DNA of 60,007 nucleotides from Cupriavidus sp. UYMMa02A (GCA_001725945.1 LRMT01000092.1:1-60007), one strand, 5' to 3'. Positions 11,022-22,320 are shown, numbered from the stretch's first letter. A program made the numbers and translations. The notes: generated by a model from the sequence alone, not told the origin.

Positions 11022-12753
11022 ATGAGCGTCCTGCGCGTCTCGGTTGGGCAGCATTCGCAAGCGGGGCGCAAGCGCATCAACCAGGATTTCCATGGTGCGA
11101 CGCTCCCTGACGAGCCGCGACTTGGCACCAAAGGCATCGCCGTCGCGCTGTCCGACGGTATCGGTAGCAGCGCGGTCAGCCAGGTGGCCAGTGCCGCTGC
11201 CGTGCGCACTTTCCTCGACGACTACTATTGCACTGCCGAGACATGGACTGTGCGCCGGGCGGCACAATGCGTGCTGGCGGCGATCAATTCCTGGCTGCAC
11301 GCGCAGACGCAGCGCAGCGATGCGCGCTTCGACAGGGACCGGGGTTACGTCTGCACCTTCAGTGCTCTGATCTTCAAGGGCCGCGAGGTACACCTGCTTC
11401 ATATCGGCGACTCGCGCATCTACCGGCTGCATCCACACGCCTGGGAACAACTCACGGAGGACCATCGTCTCCGGATATCTTCGGTCGAGTCTTACCTGGG
11501 CCGTGCGCTCGGCGTGGGCCCCTCCGTTGAGATCGACTACCGCTGCTGGCACGCTGAGGTCGGCGAGGTCTACCTCCTAGCCTCGGACGGCGCCTATGAA
11601 TACCTCGATGGCGCAACTGTGCGCCAGGCCCTGGAAGCGCATTCCGAAGACCTTGACGCTGCCTCGGCGATGCTTGTGTCCGCTGCGTTGGCGCGGGGCA
11701 GCCAAGACAATGTGACTGTCCAGCTGGTACGCGTGGATGATTTGCCGGCTGTCGACGCCAACGACTTTCATATCCAACGCCAACACCTGACACTACCGCC
11801 GCTACTGGAGCCGCGCACGCACTTTGATGGTTACCTCATCGTGCGCGAACTGTATGCGAGTTCACGTAGCCATGTGTACCTGGCAGTGGATCAGCACAGT
11901 GGCCGCCATGTTGCGCTGAAAACGCCTTCCATCGATCTGCGCGATGATCCTGACTACCTTGACCGATTTCTCCTGGAGGAATGGGTAGCGCGCAGGATCG
12001 ATAATGCGCATGTGCTCAAGCCCCATGCGGTCGATCGTCCTCGACAGTATTTGCACGTGGCCATGGAGTATGTTGACGGACATACGCTGAGGCAATGGAT
12101 GATTGACCATACCTCTCCGGACCTCGATACGGTACGTCAGATCATCGAGCAAGTTGCCAAAGGGCTACAGGCTTTTCACCGTCGTGAAATGCTGCACCAG
12201 GACTTGCGGCCAGAGAACGTGATGATAGACCGCACCGGGACCGTCAAGATCATCGACTTCGCTGCAGTGCACGTGGCCGGCTTGGTCGAAGGCACAGGCA
12301 CCCGAGATGCGCAGGCGCTGGTCGGATCCTTGCAATATACCGCCCCAGAGTACTTTCTTGGGCTGGGCGGCTGCGCCGCGTCGGACCTGTTCTCGCTGGC
12401 AGTGATCACCTACCAGATGCTGACGGGGCAATTGCCTATGGTTTGCAGGTGACACGCCTGCGCACCGACAGTGATCTTCGGCGCCTGCGCTATATCCCTG
12501 CGCGTGAGCGGCGGCCTGAATTGCCCCCATGGATCGACGCAGTGCTGCGAAGGGCGTTGCACCCTTCTGCGCGAAAGCGGCAGGAGGCGCTATCCGAGTT
12601 GTCCAGGACCTGCGCGCCCCCGGGCGTCAATATCAACATCGCGGTCGGACCGCGCTTGTTGAGCGCAACCCGGTGGTCTTCTGGCAGTCAACAACGGCGT
12701 TGCTCACACTCTGGGTATTGTTGTTGCTTGGCCTGCGGCTCACTGGCCATTGA
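11022..12753 (+). CDS. Membrane-anchored PP2C phosphatase-Ser/Thr kinase fusion
   Basis: Reconstructed product of about 577 aa. The N-terminal half is a PP2C phosphatase with its metal-binding motifs (NQDFHG near 20, ALSDGIGSS near 43, HIGDSRIYRL near 128, ASDGAYEYL near 187, SQDNVTV near 227). The second half is a Hanks-type kinase: ALKTP lysine near 298, catalytic loop HQDLRPENV near 391, then IDFAA where DFG is usual, and APEYFLG. The C-terminus is a single membrane helix (STTALLTLWVLLLLGL). Missing bases near 12437 and 12601 break the kinase C-lobe. It is directly downstream of the formate/nitrite channel, so it probably tunes that channel or nitrogen/anaerobic metabolism. The catalytic Asp of the HQD loop is kept, so activity is possible despite the altered DFG. 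Confidence 0.88.
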
Positions 12754-12794
12754 GAGCGTTCGGAACCGCGCCTCCAGCTGACGGACGCACAGCA

Positions 12795-12820
12795 GAAAAA
12801 AGCGCGGCAGTCGCCGCGCT
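12795..12820 (-). terminator. Rho-independent terminator
   Basis: A perfect 8-bp stem (AGCGCGGC/GCCGCGCT) with a 4-nt loop at 12801-12820 is followed, on the minus strand, by six T residues. It lies about 190 bp past the last gene of the fructose operon and would also receive read-through from it. On the plus strand no U-tract follows, so it works in one direction. Confidence 0.8.
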
Positions 12821-13006
12821 ATCAAAAAAGCCTGCCAGAGACGGGGAGTCGCTCTGCAGGAAGAAGCCTCACTGACACCTTATGCGTGGGGGACATTAAA
12901 GACAAATGAAGCATTTTAAGATCGGACTTAAGCCACCTGCTGAACGTGATGGTGCAGCGGACAGATGTCGTGCGGATTCGGCTGCGCAGCACATAATGGC
13001 GGCGTA

Positions 13007-13216
13007 TCACTGTCTCGAGTTGACGAGGTGGCGGACCAATTGATCCATCTCCTTGATGATATCGGCAAGCACCTGTGTGATGACGGAAAACTCCCTCCCG
13101 TGCTCTCCCGCCCGCGCCGCCGAGACGCGCGCGTTCATCGCCTGCATCGAGATGCTGCTAAGGCATTCGACAAGGTCAGCTTGGCGTTTACGCGCAGCGA
13201 CTTCGCAAGCATGCAT
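13007..13216 (-). CDS. 69-aa chemoreceptor-tip-like protein
   Basis: A complete 69-aa frame with a near-perfect Shine-Dalgarno (AGGAGGA, 3 nt before the ATG at 13216). It starts 26 nt after the PfkB kinase stop and is the last gene of the operon before the terminator. The segment SSISMQAMNARVSAARAGEH closely follows the conserved hairpin tip of methyl-accepting chemotaxis proteins (usual form [22 protein letters not shown]), here continuing GREFSVITQVLADI. No membrane, sensor or HAMP region is present, and the long helical hairpin arms are missing. It could bind CheA/CheW as a mini-receptor or decoy; that is an inference. Alternatively it is a coiled-coil protein of other function that happens to keep this motif. 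Confidence 0.7.
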   Translation of the reverse strand: MHACEVAARKRQADLVECLSSISMQAMNARVSAARAGEHGREFSVITQVLADIIKEMDQLVRHLVNSRQ

Positions 13217-13242
13217 TTCCTCCTGGTAGGATCGGGAGGCGA

Positions 13243-14149
13243 TCAACCGTCCAGGCCTTCCAGTTCTTGCCGCAAGGGGGCGTATGCACCGGCATGGCTG
13301 GCCGACACTGCCGCGGCGGCAGCGGCCACGCGTGCCTGGGCCACAAGGTCTGGCTGTGGCTCGGCCAGCACCGCGGCTATCCAGCCGCCCATGGCGGCGT
13401 CCCCGCAACCTACGGTGTCGGCAACGTTCACCCGGAACGCCGGTTGCTCCACCACGCTGTCGGATTGGAGCAGGGTCAGGCCGTCGGCCCCGCGCGTGAG
13501 CATGATGGTGGCGTTCGGTGCCATGGCCCGCACCTGCGCGAGTGCTGCGTCGAGGGCCAGTGCTGGAAACAGACCCCCGAGGTCTTCGTCCGAGATTTGA
13601 CGTAGGACGCCAGCCGCAGCATGTGCGCAAGCGTCTCGCCATAGCCCGGCGCATTCATCAGCGTGCGGTAGTTCGGATCGAAGGCGATGCGCTTGCCGGC
13701 GCCGGCTGCTGCGTGGCTTCCTGGCACAGGCACGCGGCCAGCGGCTGGCGTGCCAGGCTGATGGAGCCAAAGTGAATGACTTCCGCAGCCAGGCGCCAGC
13801 CCTGCGGCAGCCGGGACGGGTCGAAATGCAGGTCGGCACTATCGTCACCCACGAAGAAGTACTGCGGAGGATGGCGCGAAGCGACAAAAGCCAGGAAGGG
13901 CGAGCGTTCGACACGTTGCAGGAAGCGCATGTCCAGTCCGGCTTGCTCGCTGGCTCGGGCCAGTGCATCGCCGAACAGGTCCTGGCTGACAGCGCCGGCA
14001 AAGGCCGTGTCGATGCCCAGTCGCGCGCCGACGCGCGCCACGTTCCAGCAGGAGCCGCCCGGCAGGCTGAGCCAGCTTCCGTCGGCCTGGCGAACCATGT
14101 CGGTGAGAGCCTCCCCGAAGACGACGTAGCGGGGCAAGGGTTTGGACAT
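13243..14149 (-). CDS. frcK: PfkB-family sugar kinase (probable fructokinase)
   Basis: Reconstructed product of about 302 aa, normal for the ribokinase/PfkB family. N-terminal FGEALTDMV and LPGGSCWNVARVGARLG match the substrate-binding block. The C-terminal signature DTVGCGDAAMGGWIAAVL holds the catalytic Asp (GCGDA where GAGDA is usual) and the anion hole. Two missing bases (near 13700 and 13590) break it. Start at 14149 is set by AGGAGT 7 nt upstream. It would phosphorylate incoming fructose, giving fructose 6-phosphate if it follows the operon logic with Pgi and Zwf. 2-keto-3-deoxygluconate or another ketose cannot be excluded from sequence alone. Confidence 0.8.
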
Positions 14150-14242
14150 CGAAGACTCCTGGATCTGTGCTTGCGCGAACTGCGCGGCTGGGTCGATATG
14201 AGGGAAGGCCACCGGAGTGCGTTGTCGAGTGGTACGGCCAAA

Positions 14243-15871
14243 TCAGTCCGGTGCCATGGCTCTGGCGCGGCACGCTCGTCTTATCAGCGCGGCTGTCGAT
14301 GCGTCATGCGGCTGCGCCGGTGCGCCGTCCAGTTCGCGCTCAATGGGGCGGGCCAGCATCTTGCCGAGTTCCACCCCCCATTGATCGAAGGGGTTGATGT
14401 TCCAGAGCGTGCCTTGCACAACGTCCGATGCTCGGACATGGCGAGCAAGGCGCCAGGTGAAAGGCATCCAGCCGCTGCAGCAGCAGCGTGTTGCTGGGAC
14501 GGTTCCCTTCGAACACCAGATGCGGCACCAGCGCCTCGTCAGCCTGCCCGCCTGCACGCACCTCATCGGCGGTGCGCCCGTGCAGCAGCGCCTCGCCCTG
14601 TGCAAAGCAGTTGGCCAGCAGCTTGTTATGGTGGCCGGGCAGGTCGCTGTGCGGTTGCAGGCAGGCAATGAAGTCCACGGGTACCAGTTGCGAGCCTGGT
14701 GCACCATCTGGAAATAGGCATGCTGGCCGTTGGTACCAGTGGTGCCCCATACCACCGCGGCCGAGCCGGCCTGCAGCGCCGCGCCGTTGAGCTGCACCGA
14801 CTTCCCGTTGCTTTCCATCTCCAGCTGCTGCAGGAAGGCCGGAAGCAATTCCAGCGGCTCGCAATAGGGGGCCACGCAGCGGCTGCGCGTATCCAGGAAG
14901 CTTCGGTACCAGACATCCAGCAGGCCCAGGATCATCGGCAGGTTCTGCTCGGGCGGTGCGCTGGCGAAATGGCGGTCCATGGCGCGTGCGCCATCCAGCA
15001 ATTGGCGGAACCTGTCAAAGCCAATCGCCACCGCAATCGACAGGCCGACCGCCGACCATAGCGAGAAGCGCCCGCCCACCCAGTCCCAGAACGGGAACAT
15101 GTTGGCGGGGTCGATGCCGAACGCCGCGACGGCGTCCCGGTTGGTCGACACGGCCACGAAGTGGCGGGCCAGATCCGCGTGCGTGGCGCCATGGCGCAGG
15201 AACCAGTCGCGCGCGGTGTGGGCGTTTGCCATGGTCTCAAGCGTGGTGAAAGTCTTCGAGCAGACGATCACCAGCGTGGTGGCGGCATCCAGGCGAGCCA
15301 GCTTGCGGGCCAGGTCACAGCCGTCCACGTTGGCGACAAAATGCAGGCGGGGCCCTGGTTCCGTATCCTGCACCAGTGCGCGGCACACCATGCGTGGCCC
15401 AAGGTCAGACCCGCCGATGCCGATGTTGACCACATCCCTGATGGCGCGGCCGTCGAAGCCTGTCCACGTGCCGCTGCGCACTTCATGCGCGAATCGTTCC
15501 ATCTGCGCCAGCACGGCCGAGACATCGGCCTCTACCGGCACGCCCAGTGCACGGTAGCCATCGCCGGGATGGGCTCGCAGTGCCATGTGGAGGGCTGCGC
15601 GGCGCTCGGTGGTGTTGACGGGTTCGCCGGCAAACATGGCATCGCGCCGTTCGCACACGCGCGCCTGGCGGGCCAGTTCGAACAGCAGGGCCAGAGTTTC
15701 CTCTGTGATGCGGTTCTTGGCGTAATCAAGGGTCAGGCCGCAGGCCTCAGCTGTCAGGCGCTCGGAGCGCGCCTGGCCGGGCGGGCCCGCGAACCAGTCG
15801 CGCATATGGATCCGGCGAATGCTTGCGGCATGCTCACGCAGGACCTGCCAGGCGGGGAGGGACGTCGACAT
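14243..15871 (-). CDS. pgi: Glucose-6-phosphate isomerase
   Basis: Reconstructed product of about 543 aa, the usual Pgi length. It interconverts fructose 6-phosphate and glucose 6-phosphate in the cytoplasm. Clear blocks are [68 protein letters not shown] and [17 protein letters not shown]. Three missing bases lie between 14400 and 14720; they leave the reading frame open end to end but give a wrong stretch of about 85 residues in the apparent translation. With Zwf next door it would turn fructose 6-phosphate into 6-phosphogluconolactone for the Entner-Doudoroff route, which Cupriavidus uses because it lacks phosphofructokinase (known biology). Confidence 0.93.
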   Translation of the reverse strand: MSTSLPAWQVLREHAASIRRIHMRDWFAGPPGQARSERLTAEACGLTLDYAKNRITEETLALLFELARQARVCERRDAMFAGEPVNTTERRAALHMALRAHPGDGYRALGVPVEADVSAVLAQMERFAHEVRSGTWTGFDGRAIRDVVNIGIGGSDLGPRMVCRALVQDTEPGPRLHFVANVDGCDLARKLARLDAATTLVIVCSKTFTTLETMANAHTARDWFLRHGATHADLARHFVAVSTNRDAVAAFGIDPANMFPFWDWVGGRFSLWSAVGLSIAVAIGFDRFRQLLDGARAMDRHFASAPPEQNLPMILGLLDVWYRSFLDTRSRCVAPYCEPLELLPAFLQQLEMESNGKSVQLNGAALQAGSAAVVWGTTGTNGQHAYFQMVHQARNWYPWTSLPACNRTATCPATITSCWPTALHRARRCCTGAPPMRCVQAGRLTRRWCRIWCSKGTVPATRCCCSGWMPFTWRLARHVRASDVVQGTLWNINPFDQWGVELGKMLARPIERELDGAPAQPHDASTAALIRRACRARAMAPD

Positions 15872-15906
15872 CGGGTCTGCTCCAATACGGTAATCGGATA
15901 TTCGAA

Positions 15907-17381
15907 TTACATCTCTTCATGCCAGGCCATGCCGTCGCGCGACAGCAGGCGCTGGAGGCCGCAGGCCCCCATGTGCCGGCGGTGTACAGCTTGGCGGGGC
16001 GTTGGTGGTCTCCCAGGTCTTGAGAATGGCGCGACCCAGCGCCAGGCCTGGGCCTGTTCGTCCCGCCGCACGAAGACCCAGCCTGCCGCGGATGACATCG
16101 AGCAGCAAGCGCTCGTATGCGCCCATGCGGCGCAAGCGCGGATCTGCGCCCGAGCGCTGCAGGTCCAGCGAAGCTGGCACCAGGGCCTGCGTGTCACCGG
16201 GCTGCTTGGTCAGGAAATAGAGCCGGATGCTCTCTTCCGGCTGCAGCGTGATGACCAGCCGGTTCCCCGCCGGCGTGCCCAGCGGGCGCTCGAACAGGCG
16301 CAGGGCACATCATGGAAGTGGATGACAATCTCCGCCACGCGCGACTGCATGCGCTTGCCCGTGCGCAAATAGAAGGGCACGCGGCCCAGCGCCAGTTGGA
16401 GATCTCCGCCTTGACGGCGACGAAGGTCTCGGTCCGGCTCTCGGTCGGGATGCCTGGCTCGCTCGCATATCCAGGCACCGGGTCGCCGCCGGCCGCGCCG
16501 CGGTAGTACTGGCCGCGAACGACTTTCCCGGCGACGTCCTCGGGCCGGATCGGCCTGAGCGCCTTGAGGATCTTCAGCTTCTCGTCGCGGATGGCGTCTT
16601 CGGACAGGCTGGTAGGCGGTTCCATGGCCACCATGCACAGCAACTGCAGTAGGTGGTTCTGCACCATGTCGCGCAGCGCGCCGATGCCGTCGTAGAAGTT
16701 GCCGCGCCGTTCGACGCCCAGCTCCTCGGCGATGGTGATCTGGACCTCCTTCACCCACTCGCGCCGCCACAGGGGCTCGAACAGTACGTTGCCGAAACGT
16801 ACCGCCATCAGGTTCTGCACGGACTCCTTGCCCAGGTAGTGGTCGATGCGATAGATCTGGTCTTCGGCAAAGAACCTAGCCACTGCCGAGTTGATCGCCT
16901 CGGACGACTCCAGGTCATGGCCCAGCGGCTTTTCCAGCACGATGCGGCTGCGTTGGCCGGTGAGGCCGACGCGTGCCAGCTGCTCGCAGATTCTGACGAA
17001 GAGGTGAGGGGCGGTGGCCAGGTAGCACACGACCACCGGCGCGCCCCGGGCCATCACCAGCTCGGCCAATGCGTCGAAGCCTGGCTCGGCATTGGCGTCC
17101 ACCTGCAGGTAGACGATGCGTTCCATAAAGCTTGGCCAGGGCGAGGCCACGTCGTTGCCGGCCAGCGCGGGGCGCACCTCGTCGTTGAGCATGGCAAGGT
17201 AGGCCTCGTGGGTCAGCGGCTGGCTGCCCAGCGCGAGAATACGCCCACGCGGATGCAGGGCACCTGCCGCATGCGCGTCGAACAGTGCGGGCAGGAGTTT
17301 GCGGCGGGCGAGGTCACCCGTGGCGCCAAACAATACGAAATCGAAATCCGGGGCCTGCGCGCCGGTCTTGGGGCTATCCAT
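15907..17381 (-). CDS. zwf: Glucose-6-phosphate 1-dehydrogenase
   Basis: Reconstructed product of about 490 aa. It oxidises glucose 6-phosphate with NAD(P)+. The dinucleotide motif FGATGDLARRKL, the substrate block RIDHYLGKESVQNLMAVRF with its active-site RIDHYLGK, and EISNWRW plus VPFYLRTGKRM are all present. The N-terminal two thirds are in one frame; the last third (15907-16420) is scattered over three frames by several missing bases, but family sequence continues (AYERLLLDVIRGR, LSRDGMAWHEEM) to a TAA at 15907-15909. Start at 17381. It lies 47 nt after frcB and 35 nt before pgi, in the fructose operon. Confidence 0.92.
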
Positions 17382-17428
17382 CGTGTCACCTGGAAGGGTC
17401 TGAAAGGTATTCGGGCATGGCAGGGGCA

Positions 17429-18397
17429 CTATCTCGGCGTCGCCCAGCCCTTGTAGTCGCGGACATTGGCGCGCGTGACCAGCGTGGAGGGCAGCAGCAC
17501 CACCGCTTTGGCGGGCCGCTGGCCGTTCATCATGCCAACGCCCAGCTGCACTGCGGTGTGGGCAATGGCCCACGGATCCTGACTGGCCGAGGCCTGCACC
17601 AGCGTGTCGGCCTTCAGCGCCGCCTCGATGTCGGGCGCACCGTCGACCGACGCGATCAGGATGCCGCGCCGATTGAGTTGCCGGGCGGCCAGATCGGCCC
17701 CGATGGCTTGCGGATCATTGATGGTGAAGACCGCATCCACCTTGGGAAAGCGCGTCAGGTAGAGCTGCATGACGTTGAGCCCGCCTTCGCGCGATCCCTT
17801 GGCGTCCTGGTCGTCGGACAGGATACGCATGTCCTGGTGCTTCGCCAGCACAGCCTTGCAGCCCCTGACGCGATCCAGAACAGCCGACACCGGTGGTCCG
17901 TTCTGGATGATGACGTTGCCGCGGCCCTTGAGTTGTTCGGCGATGAAACCGCAGGCCAGCTCGCCGGCCTGGATGTTGTCGGTCTGCACCGTGGCGTCGG
18001 CACCGGCCGCCGCCACGTCCACCGCCACCACGACGATGCCGGCCTTCTTCGCCTTGCGCACGGCAGGTTCGATGGCGCGCGCATCCGCGGCGTTGATCAG
18101 GATCAGGTCCACGCCGGCGACGATGAAGCTGTCGATGTGCGAGAACTGCTTGTTGAGGTCATAGTCGGCCGACAGCACGGTGACCTTGGCCTGCGGGTTG
18201 ATCTGCTTCGCGGCGGCTTCAGCGCCGCGGGCCAGCGCCACGAAATAGGGGTTGCCGAGCGAGCCCAGCGTGACACCCACCTTCTTCAGCTGGCGCGGCG
18301 CGGCGGCCATGGCGCGGTCCGTGGCCGGGGTCTGTGCCATGGCGCCGGCCATGCAGCATGCGCCAAGCGCGACTGCCATCAGGAATTGCTTGATCAC
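17429..18397 (-). CDS. frcB: Sugar ABC transporter periplasmic binding protein
   Basis: 322 aa with a GTG start at 18397, chosen because AGGAG sits 7 nt upstream and a signal peptide begins there (VIKQFLMAVALGACCMAGAMA). The mature part is a type I periplasmic binding protein of the ribose/fructose class: GVTLGSLGNPYFVALARGAE, LILINAADARAIEPAV, VDAVFTINDPQAIGA and ILIASVDGAPD. It would deliver sugar to FrcC/FrcA. No frame break. The substrate fructose is inferred from gene order with frcA, frcC, zwf, pgi and the PfkB kinase. Confidence 0.85.
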   Translation of the reverse strand: MIKQFLMAVALGACCMAGAMAQTPATDRAMAAAPRQLKKVGVTLGSLGNPYFVALARGAEAAAKQINPQAKVTVLSADYDLNKQFSHIDSFIVAGVDLILINAADARAIEPAVRKAKKAGIVVVAVDVAAAGADATVQTDNIQAGELACGFIAEQLKGRGNVIIQNGPPVSAVLDRVRGCKAVLAKHQDMRILSDDQDAKGSREGGLNVMQLYLTRFPKVDAVFTINDPQAIGADLAARQLNRRGILIASVDGAPDIEAALKADTLVQASASQDPWAIAHTAVQLGVGMMNGQRPAKAVVLLPSTLVTRANVRDYKGWATPR

Positions 18398-18416
18398 TTC
18401 CGTCTCCTGTACGGGC

Positions 18417-19439
18417 TCAGGTGCGGGCCGAGCCCTTCTGGCGATAGCGGTCCAGCGCCACCGCGCCAATGATGACCAGGCCCTTGATGATGTACTGCCA
18501 GATGTCAGACACCCCAAGCAGCACCAGTCCGTTGGACAGCGCGGCAATGATCAGCGCGCCGATCAGCGTGCCGCCGATGGAACCGACGCCGCCGACAAAG
18601 CTGGTGCCGCCCAGGATCACCGCGGCGATCGCGTCCAGCTCATAAGATTGCCCGAGCTGCAGGCCGTTGGCCGCGTACAGGCGCGAGGCAGACATCACGC
18701 CTCCAAGCCCTGCCAGCAGGCCAGACACCGCATAGACGAACAGCAGCACCACCCACACCTTGATGCCTGACAACCGCGCCGCCTCCGCATTGCCGCCCAC
18801 GGCGTAGATCTGCAGCCCCAGCACGGTCCGGCGCAACACAACCCAGGACACCGCGATCACGGCACCGGCGATGATCACCAGCCAGGGCACGCCCAGCACG
18901 TCACCATTGCCGATGAAGGCAAAACCGATGTCGGGGTTGTAGAGGGTGCTGTCATGCCCGGCCAGCCGCGCCAGCCCGCGCACCGCAGTCAGGCTTCCCA
19001 GCGTGACGATGAACGGCGGCAGCTTCATGAAGGCAATCAGTGCGCCGTTCACCAGCCCGAACAGCAGGCCGCACAGCAGGGCGGCGGGCACGCTGAGCGC
19101 GCCAAGTGCCGGCGTCAGCGACGTCAACATCGCCGCCACGGCCGAGATTGATAGGATGGAGCCAACCGACAGGTCGATCCCTCCGGTCAGGATGACGAAG
19201 GTCATGCCGGCCGCCAGCACCAGGTTGATCGACGCCTGCTGCGCGATGATCGAAAGGTTCTGCAAGCTGGCGAAGTTGTCGGTCAGCAGCGTGAAGCCGG
19301 CGCACAGCAGCACCAGCACTGGCAGCATGCCCAGTGCGCGCAGGCGCTCCTGCGTGGTGGCGCCGCGGTGGCTGGCAAGCGAGCGGGCCACGCCTTGTGA
19401 AGAAACGGCGTGTGCCGTCGGGTGGATCGAATTGCGCAT
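18417..19439 (-). CDS. frcC: Sugar ABC transporter permease
   Basis: 340 aa, intact, RbsC-type inner-membrane permease with eight to ten hydrophobic segments. Family marks are GMTFVILTGGIDLSVGS near residue 98, a GxxxG-rich second half (GGVGSIGGTLIGALIIAALSNG) and the C-terminal WQYIIKGLVIIGAVALDRYR. The start at 19439 follows a purine-rich AGGAGACACC. It is 19 nt upstream of frcB. It forms the transmembrane channel of the importer. Confidence 0.88.
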   Translation of the reverse strand: MRNSIHPTAHAVSSQGVARSLASHRGATTQERLRALGMLPVLVLLCAGFTLLTDNFASLQNLSIIAQQASINLVLAAGMTFVILTGGIDLSVGSILSISAVAAMLTSLTPALGALSVPAALLCGLLFGLVNGALIAFMKLPPFIVTLGSLTAVRGLARLAGHDSTLYNPDIGFAFIGNGDVLGVPWLVIIAGAVIAVSWVVLRRTVLGLQIYAVGGNAEAARLSGIKVWVVLLFVYAVSGLLAGLGGVMSASRLYAANGLQLGQSYELDAIAAVILGGTSFVGGVGSIGGTLIGALIIAALSNGLVLLGVSDIWQYIIKGLVIIGAVALDRYRQKGSART

Positions 19440-19509
19440 GGTGTCTCCTGAATCTGTGTGGCGGTGCTTGCCGCCGACCGTCTGCGCGGTCTCCGGGGGG
19501 ATTGTCGGT

Positions 19510-21072
19510 TCAGTGCAGCACGGTGGCCGGTGTCGGGTCATCCGCACCGGTGGCGAGGGCGATGATGCGTTCCTGCGTGGCCGCGTTATCCGGGCAGGCA
19601 TGCACCTCTCCAACCAGCCGGCCTTCGCGCATCACCAGCACGCGGTCGCACAGGCCCACCACCTCTGGCAGTTCGCTGGAGATCAGCAGGACGGCCACGC
19701 CGGAGCGGGCAAGCTCGTCGATGAGACGGTAGATCTCGGCCTTGGCGCCGATATCCACGCCACGGGTGGGCTCGTCCAGGATCAGTACGCGCGGCTTCGT
19801 TTCCAGCAGGCGCGACAGCATCACCTTCTGCTGGTTGCCGCCCGACAGCGAGCCGACATTGACGCGCGGATGCGCCACGCGGATCCCCAGCGAGCTGACG
19901 GCGCCGGCCGTGCGCCGGCGTGCGCTGGCACGGTTGAGCCGGCCGCCGCGCAACGCATCGCGCGCGGCAACGATCAGGTTGATGTTCTCGTGCACGCTCT
20001 GGTCAAGGAACAGGCCCTGCAGCCTGCGGTCTTCCGTCAGGTAGGCGATACCCGCGTCGATGGCCTGGCGCGGATGGTTGATGGCTAGCGGCGAGCCGGC
20101 GAGATACACCGCGCCGCTGGTGGGCTTGTCGGCCCCAAACACCAGCCGTGCCAGTTCCGTGCGGCCCGCCCCGACCAAGCCAGCCAGGCCAAGGACCTCT
20201 CCGGCATGCAGGTCGAGGCTGCAATCCCGCACACGCCGGCCGTCGGACATATTGCGCACCGACAGGACCATGTCGCCCATATGCTTCTGGCCATGCGTCT
20301 TGGTGTAGAAGCCCGACAGGTCGCGGCCGACCATCATCTTGACCAGTGCCGCCTGGGTCAGGTCAGCCTTCTCCAGCGTGCCGACGTAGCAGCCGTCGCG
20401 CAGCACGGTGACGCGATCCGCCAGTTCGTCGATTTCGGCCATGCGGTGGCTGATGTAAATGATGGCCATGCCGTCGGCCCGCAACTGCCGGATCAGAGCG
20501 AACAGCCGGTCGGTCTCGCGGGTGGACAGCGGCGTGGTGGGTTCGTCCATCACCAGGATGCGGGTCTCGAAATGCACGGCGCGGGCAATTTCGACCAACT
20601 GGCGCTGGGCGATCGACAGGCGGTCGACCAGCGTCTGCGGCGTGAAGTCGGCGCCCAGCTGGGCCAGCGTGCCTTCGCAGGCGCGCGCCATGGCGGCGCG
20701 GTCCACCATGCCGTGGCGGTGCAGGTGGCGTCCCAGATAGATGTTCTCGGCCACGCTCAGGTTGGGCGCCAGGCTCAGCTCCTGGTAGATCACCGCCACG
20801 CCATGCGCGCGGGCGGCGAGCGGGCCGTCGATGACCACCGGCCGGCTCGCAATCTGGTACTCGGCGCCGTCATCGGCGATATAAGCGCCGGAGAGGATCT
20901 TCATCAGCGTCGATTTGCCTGCCCCGTTCTCGCCCATCAGTGCATGGACTTCACCGGGAAAGATCGTGAGCTGGACATTGCTGAGTGCCTTGACACCCGG
21001 GAAGGTCTTGGAAATGTTGCGCATTTCCAGCAGCGGTGCCGGGGCGGTGGTGGTGACTTCAGACAGTGGCAT
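19510..21072 (-). CDS. frcA: Sugar ABC transporter double ATPase
   Basis: 520 aa, intact, with two fused nucleotide-binding domains as in RbsA/FrcA. Domain 1 has Walker [10 protein letters not shown] (47-55), signature [14 protein letters not shown] and Walker [10 protein letters not shown]. Domain 2 has the degenerate Walker [11 protein letters not shown] usual for this class, signature [15 protein letters not shown] and Walker [16 protein letters not shown]. It powers sugar import with FrcC and FrcB. Its ATG overlaps the corrected end of frcR by 14 nt, so the two are probably translationally coupled. Confidence 0.9.
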   Translation of the reverse strand: MPLSEVTTTAPAPLLEMRNISKTFPGVKALSNVQLTIFPGEVHALMGENGAGKSTLMKILSGAYIADDGAEYQIASRPVVIDGPLAARAHGVAVIYQELSLAPNLSVAENIYLGRHLHRHGMVDRAAMARACEGTLAQLGADFTPQTLVDRLSIAQRQLVEIARAVHFETRILVMDEPTTPLSTRETDRLFALIRQLRADGMAIIYISHRMAEIDELADRVTVLRDGCYVGTLEKADLTQAALVKMMVGRDLSGFYTKTHGQKHMGDMVLSVRNMSDGRRVRDCSLDLHAGEVLGLAGLVGAGRTELARLVFGADKPTSGAVYLAGSPLAINHPRQAIDAGIAYLTEDRRLQGLFLDQSVHENINLIVAARDALRGGRLNRASARRRTAGAVSSLGIRVAHPRVNVGSLSGGNQQKVMLSRLLETKPRVLILDEPTRGVDIGAKAEIYRLIDELARSGVAVLLISSELPEVVGLCDRVLVMREGRLVGEVHACPDNAATQERIIALATGADDPTPATVLH

Positions 21073-22320
21073 GGCTGGCCTCCGGAACGATGGCGGACGC
21101 GCCCTTGAGCAATTCGGCGCGCGGCGAGAAGTTCATGAACATCGGCAGGGACGCGGCGCGACCGCGCCGGCATTCGCGCCAAAGCAGCCGCGCACGATGC
21201 GGGCGGCCGGGCGCGCCTCCGGGGCACTATCATCCAGCGCCTGCTGCAGCCGCTCGATCAGCGTGGTCACCAGGCCGCCGTCGATATCGGCGTCGAAGAT
21301 CACCAGCGGCACGTCCAGCACGGCCAGCGCGGATTGCAACGAGGGGGCCAGCGCATCGACGCAGTCGTCCACCCATTCCGCCACGGCCGGGTGCTCCAGC
21401 TCCACTTGCCGCTGCAGGTCGGCATGGCCATGCACCGTCACGCCGTGGTGGCGCAGGTGGCGCGTCAGCGCATTGAGCGAGGCGCGTGAGATCAGAATGT
21501 CCCGCCGCCGGCCCGGCACCGCCACGGCGGAAGCCAGCGTGCCGGGCGGCACCGGCATCATCGCGATGTCGCCGGCGTTGCCGGAGACCCCGCGCACGCA
21601 GTCGCCGTTGAGCACCACGCCGCCGCCGATCGCCGGGCCGAGGAAAACATAGAGGAAATGTTGGGCGTGGTGCCAGCCGTAGAAGAGTTCAGCCACCGCG
21701 GCCGCGGTGCCGTCGTTCTCGCTGAATACCGGCAGCCTCGTTGCTTCCGCCAGCATCGAGGGGAAATCCGCCTCGTCCCAGGCGCGAAAGGCAGCCTGGA
21801 ATGCCTCGCCTTGCACATCGAGTTCCCGCAGCCACGCGCCGAGGTTGTAGGGCTGGGCAACGCCAATGCCGAGCAGGCGTTTCTGTTCGGCAGGGGTGAG
21901 CAGGGCGCGCATTTCCTCGATGTCGCGGCGCACGAGTTCCAATGCCTGGTCAGGGTGGGGCAGCACCATTTGGTGCGCGCGGCTGGCCAGCATATGCCCG
22001 GCAAAGTCGACCATGACGGCCTCGATGCTGCCGCGATCAAGCCGCACGCCGATACCGAAGGCCCCCTTGGGCTGCAGGCGGATCAGGTTGGCTGGCTGCC
22101 CGCGCTGGCCTTCCACACGCCGTCCGGCAAGCTGGATCAGGCCTTCGTCGGTCAGCGTCTGCACGATGCTGCCGACCGCCGTATTGGTCAGCTGTGCCAT
22201 GCGGGCCAGGTCTGCCTTGGATGCTTCGCCGGCGCGGCGCAGCGCCAGCAGCAGGGCCCGCTCGTTGTAAAGGCGCAGGCTGGCTGAGTTCACGCCACGG
22301 CCTGCCTTGGATGCGGTCAT
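21059..22320 (-). CDS. frcR: ROK-family transcriptional regulator
   Basis: Reconstructed product of about 420 aa. An N-terminal winged helix-turn-helix ([28 protein letters not shown]) is followed by a ROK sugar-kinase-like domain ([44 protein letters not shown]). The visible frame runs to 21133 with a junk tail; restoring one G near 21165 gives the proper end ([16 protein letters not shown] and on) to TGA at 21059-21061, inside the start of frcA. It should respond to fructose or a phosphorylated sugar and control this operon. A palindrome 43 bp upstream is the likely binding site. Confidence 0.85.
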
